Source: Paraflavitalea sp. CAU 1676
Lineage (GTDB): Bacteria; Bacteroidota; Bacteroidia; Chitinophagales; Chitinophagaceae
NCBI RefSeq assembly: GCF_029223285.1
Contig: NZ_JARHUJ010000002.1
Coordinates: forward strand, 186,001-250,000
Length of the DNA: 64,000 bases
Reading direction: 5' to 3'
A program made the position numbers and the translations under genes. Below are positions 61,239 through 64,000 of this stretch, piece by piece. Every line of letters begins with the position of its first letter. Position 1 is the first letter of the stretch. The notes beneath the pieces are model-generated. The model ran no database searches and was not told the origin of the DNA. It was given only the letters and a program-made list of their open reading frames with translations.

Positions 61239-62161
61239 GGCACAAGATTTACTCCATCTGTTTTGGAAAACCAGTTCTGTATCAGGATTTGTTCAAGCTG
61301 CTTGATCTCTCTGGCGTGAACCGACCTGTTCCGTTTGCTGCAATACAGCGTATTTTCAACATAAGGGCTTCCTTCCCAAGCGAGTTTGATGTGCTTGGTT
61401 TCGATCGCGTGCCGGCAAATGAAGTCGGGCATGACGGCAAATCCATGGCCATTGCGAAGGCAACGGAGAATTGATCCAAAATTAGGTACGATATAATTGG
61501 GCCTGAAATCGGGCTGGCATTCGAAATTGGCCAGCCAAAAATCCCGCAAATAACCCATATCCGCACCGGCCGTAAACCAAACCTGTTCTCTGAGCCATTG
61601 CCTTACATCCGCCCTCTTACCGGTAGATATCAGTACCTGCAATCCTTCGATGTCAGTGTCGGTATTACAAACGAGGACGACACGCTCTTTTGCAAAAGGA
61701 GTGTATTCAAGAGTGGATTGGTGCCCCTTTTGAGGTGTCAATACAAGATCGAGTGCACCGGTTTCCAGCGCGTGCAGCAGCTGTTCATATTCACCAAATT
61801 TCAAGATGAGGTTGAAGGGTAATTTAGCGATATGTTCTTCCAGTGTGTGGCCAAATGCATCAAATCCCATACCGATGCCGATAGTCGGTTTGTCTTCTTT
61901 AGAGTTTCTGCAGAATACCTGTTCTGCCTGCACGAGGTTGTTTAGCGATTCGATGATGTAATTGTACAGGATGGTCGCACGTTCGGTTGGTATCATCTTC
62001 CTGGTGTCGCGCTCAAACAGTCGATGGCCGGTATAAGTTTCAAGCGATCTTAAGTGCAGGCTTACGCCAGGTTGGGAAATGAAAAGTTCCTGCGCTGCTG
62101 CAGACAAGTTACCGGTTTCGTAAATAGCTTTAAAAGTTCTAAACCATTCGAGGTTCAACAT
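61226..62161 (-). CDS. LysR family transcriptional regulator
   Basis: 311 residues. N-terminal winged helix (MLNLEWFRTFKAIYETGNLSAAAQELF split, then ISQPGVSLHLRSLE, LFERDTRK) and a PBP2-like inducer-binding domain (about 95-300, IGIGMGFDAFGHTLEEHIA, LHALETGALDLVLTPQK). It is followed by the AraC gene with a 13-base overlap, an unusual pairing of two regulator types in one transcript. Confidence 0.9.
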   Translation of the reverse strand: MLNLEWFRTFKAIYETGNLSAAAQELFISQPGVSLHLRSLETYTGHRLFERDTRKMIPTERATILYNYIIESLNNLVQAEQVFCRNSKEDKPTIGIGMGFDAFGHTLEEHIAKLPFNLILKFGEYEQLLHALETGALDLVLTPQKGHQSTLEYTPFAKERVVLVCNTDTDIEGLQVLISTGKRADVRQWLREQVWFTAGADMGYLRDFWLANFECQPDFRPNYIVPNFGSILRCLRNGHGFAVMPDFICRHAIETKHIKLAWEGSPYVENTLYCSKRNRSVHAREIKQLEQILIQNWFSKTDGVNLVPCQY

Positions 62162-62339
62162 AAATAAGCGTTTTAATGATCGATACCAGCTCTGATGTCA
62201 GGCGGTTAACAGCGTCTGCTATTGCTATGCCAGGGAAGATATTTCTGGAGTGTATTCGCGAAGAAATTTGCAATTGCTTGATATATAAATAATTCTGCGA
62301 CCCGCTAGTAGACAAGGAGGGATGAGGCAGGAATTGAAA

Positions 62340-62356
62340 CTCCAAAAGGATTGGAG
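62340..62356 (-). terminator. Weak hairpin after the sigma-54 regulator gene
   Basis: Stem CTCCAA/TTGGAG (arms 62340-62345 and 62351-62356), read on the minus strand and followed by TTTCAATT. Only 6 bp. Confidence 0.35.
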
Positions 62357-62400
62357 CACGAAGTGTAGTAGCGTCCAATCTTGTTGGAGCTTGATGCCAA

Positions 62401-64000
62401 TTACTGATTGGTAAATTCGTTTCTTTGTATGTTAAGCTTATGTATCCTGGCTTCCAGTGTAGTAGGTTTAAGGTTTAACAAGGCTGCTGCCCCGTTTGCA
62501 CCGCGGATACGCCCGGCTGTCCTTTTGAGAATGGAAATAATATATTCTCTTTCCGATTCGATTTGAATACGTTTTATATCGTCAAGTGATTGAACATCCG
62601 CTTTCGGGGTTGATTCCCTGGCAGATCCCGTAAGACTTCGCTTCAGTTCCAATGCAGCGTTGCCGTCAGAAAGTATGATCGCCTGTTCTATGACGTTCTC
62701 CAGTTCACGGATGTTGCCCGGCCAGTCGTAAGCAATCATTTCTTCCATCATAGTTGCGGCGAAACCGTTGAATCTTTTATTGAACGCAGAGCAATTCTTT
62801 TGGGCAAAGTAGATTGCCAGGGCTTTTATATCACTTTTCCGGTCGCGCAGCGATGGTAATGTTATAGGGAAGACATTCAATCTGTAATATAGGTCGAGCC
62901 GGAAATTGCCTGCCGCTACTTCCTGCTCGAGGTTTCGATTGGTGGCTGCTATGATACGAACATCGACCTTGACAGGGGCCATGCCGCCCACGTATTCAAT
63001 TTCCTTTTCCTGCAGAACACGCAACAACTTTACCTGCATGTCGAGGGGAAGTTCTCCAATCTCATCCAGGAAAAGAGTACCTCCTGCAGCCAGCTCGAAC
63101 CGGCCCTTGCGTTTTTCTGTAGCGCCGGTGAATGCGCCTTTTTCATGACCAAACAATTCCGATTCGATGAGGGTAGGGGGGATTGCCCCGCAATTTAATT
63201 TTATAAAGGGGCCAGCCTTCCGGGAAGAAAGCAGGTGTATGGATTGTGCTACCTTTTCCTTGCCCGTACCGCTTTCTCCAAGTAGTAAAACCGATGTGTT
63301 GTAGGGGGCCACCTGGATGGCAAGATCCAATGCGGCCAGCAAGAGATGGTGTTTCCCGATGATATGGTGAAACTCCGGTCGCTCGGCAGCCTGCGTGAGT
63401 GACCCTGCTGTAGCGCCCGATGAGATATTGGAAGCCTGGTTACTTCCTTCCGTAAGCGCTTCAGCGGTTTTTGTAATACACGTTCCTAAACGGTTCAGCA
63501 AGGCAATATGATTATCAGTATATATACCTTGCTGGCGGCTGTAGAAAAAGTAATGGAACGATAACCCATTACCCATACTTACCGGGAATACCAGAAAGGA
63601 CTTTATCTGAAAGGTATCGATCAGGGTTTTCTGCAGCGAAGGTACAGGTAGCTTCCCACTGTCTGTTTGCTCCTGGTAGATAACCGGCCTGGGGTCTGTA
63701 TGGCTGTTGGCAAGTATGACAGAAAGGGCCGTCCTTTTTAGATTAGCAATGGTTAACAGTTCGTCTTCTCCGATAAATTGATATTCATTTAATCCAATAC
63801 GCAGCCAGGCTTTGTCATTGAATGGCCCCATACTAAGCGGCCTAAGGCCGCTGGCGATGAGGTCGAATGGGATATAAGCCTGAAAGATCCTTGCAATCTC
63901 CAACATTTTCTGCTGGCTGTTCTGGCCCGCCTGGCTCGTCGCCAGGAGCTGTTGTTGCAACAGGTTTTCTTGTTGTGACTTTGCTTCGAGGCTTTGATAA
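62401..64000 (-). CDS. Sigma-54-dependent transcriptional regulator with GAF-like sensor, 5' end outside window
   Basis: The frame is open to the window edge; the codon at 63960 is TTG, not ATG, so the real start lies outside. Visible order: coiled-coil linker (KSQQENLLQQQLLATS), a GAF-like sensor (about 20-190 of the visible chain), a AAA+ domain with Walker A GESGTGKE, the GAFTGA motif that contacts sigma-54, Walker B GGTLFLDEIGELP, and a Fis-type C-terminal helix-turn-helix (IRGANGAAALLNLKPTTLEARI). It activates sigma-54 promoters; the upstream coiled coil suggests a longer sensory part. No sigma-54 promoter was found near it. Confidence 0.9.
   Translation of the reverse strand, partial: YQSLEAKSQQENLLQQQLLATSQAGQNSQQKMLEIARIFQAYIPFDLIASGLRPLSMGPFNDKAWLRIGLNEYQFIGEDELLTIANLKRTALSVILANSHTDPRPVIYQEQTDSGKLPVPSLQKTLIDTFQIKSFLVFPVSMGNGLSFHYFFYSRQQGIYTDNHIALLNRLGTCITKTAEALTEGSNQASNISSGATAGSLTQAAERPEFHHIIGKHHLLLAALDLAIQVAPYNTSVLLLGESGTGKEKVAQSIHLLSSRKAGPFIKLNCGAIPPTLIESELFGHEKGAFTGATEKRKGRFELAAGGTLFLDEIGELPLDMQVKLLRVLQEKEIEYVGGMAPVKVDVRIIAATNRNLEQEVAAGNFRLDLYYRLNVFPITLPSLRDRKSDIKALAIYFAQKNCSAFNKRFNGFAATMMEEMIAYDWPGNIRELENVIEQAIILSDGNAALELKRSLTGSARESTPKADVQSLDDIKRIQIESEREYIISILKRTAGRIRGANGAAALLNLKPTTLEARIHKLNIQRNEFTNQ

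Overview
The window looks like a chromosomal piece of a Chitinophagaceae-type member of the Bacteroidota. The reasons are: secreted proteins ending in type IX secretion (T9SS) sorting domains; ELWxxDGT-repeat, DUF4349, DUF983, DUF5684 and GYF_2 proteins; many AraC-type one-component regulators; start codons mostly without Shine-Dalgarno sequences; and several exact or near matches to the Bacteroidota promoter (TTTG, about 20 bases, TAnnTTTG). No phage, plasmid, insertion sequence or CRISPR array was seen. All functional calls are from reading motifs by eye; no database search was possible.

Layout. 1-7.4 kb: end of an ABC ATPase gene, a YfiT-like DinB hydrolase, two adjacent exported ferritin-like proteins (minus strand), an EVE-domain protein, a DUF4349 lipoprotein, a cysteine-free sirtuin and a saccharopine dehydrogenase-family enzyme. 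7.5-14.8 kb: two cell-envelope proteins, glucokinase, the periplasmic protease Prc, a hairpin-rich intergenic region with its own promoter match, DUF983 and an AraC regulator. 15-23 kb: an AT-rich zincin of possible foreign origin, an FtsX-type ABC permease, a large secreted metallopeptidase-like T9SS cargo, an AraC regulator and an exported alpha/beta hydrolase. 23-30 kb: an AraC regulator followed by a Tet(X)-like flavin monooxygenase, two RibD-C/dihydrofolate-reductase-like enzymes, and between them about 350 bp of non-coding DNA built on a strict 11-base period on both strands. 30-36 kb: envelope lipoproteins, an OmpA-family protein with a partner, and a coupled class V aminotransferase/DinB pair. 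36-42.6 kb: alcohol dehydrogenase behind a near-perfect promoter, then an AraC regulator and a TolC-HlyD-MFS tripartite efflux set. 42.7-50 kb: DUF5684 membrane protein, a 1069-residue ELWxxDGT protein, a methyltransferase, an M23 peptidase, and a frameshifted gene remnant. 50-52.9 kb: truncated hemoglobin plus Abm-type monooxygenase divergent from an HxlR regulator, a tRNA-Pro(GGG), a tRNA relic and a family of look-alike terminators. 53-64 kb: a LytTR regulator with a giant propeller-type sensor kinase, divergent from a secreted T9SS protein and a self-cleaving (S74) repeat fibre protein, then AraC, LysR and sigma-54-dependent regulators; the last runs off the window.

The most unusual items are the 11-base periodic arrays at 26840-27192, the structured RNA candidate at 13268-13416, the modular terminator family with a tRNA relic around tRNA-Pro, the cysteine-free sirtuin, and the AT-rich zincin at 15057.
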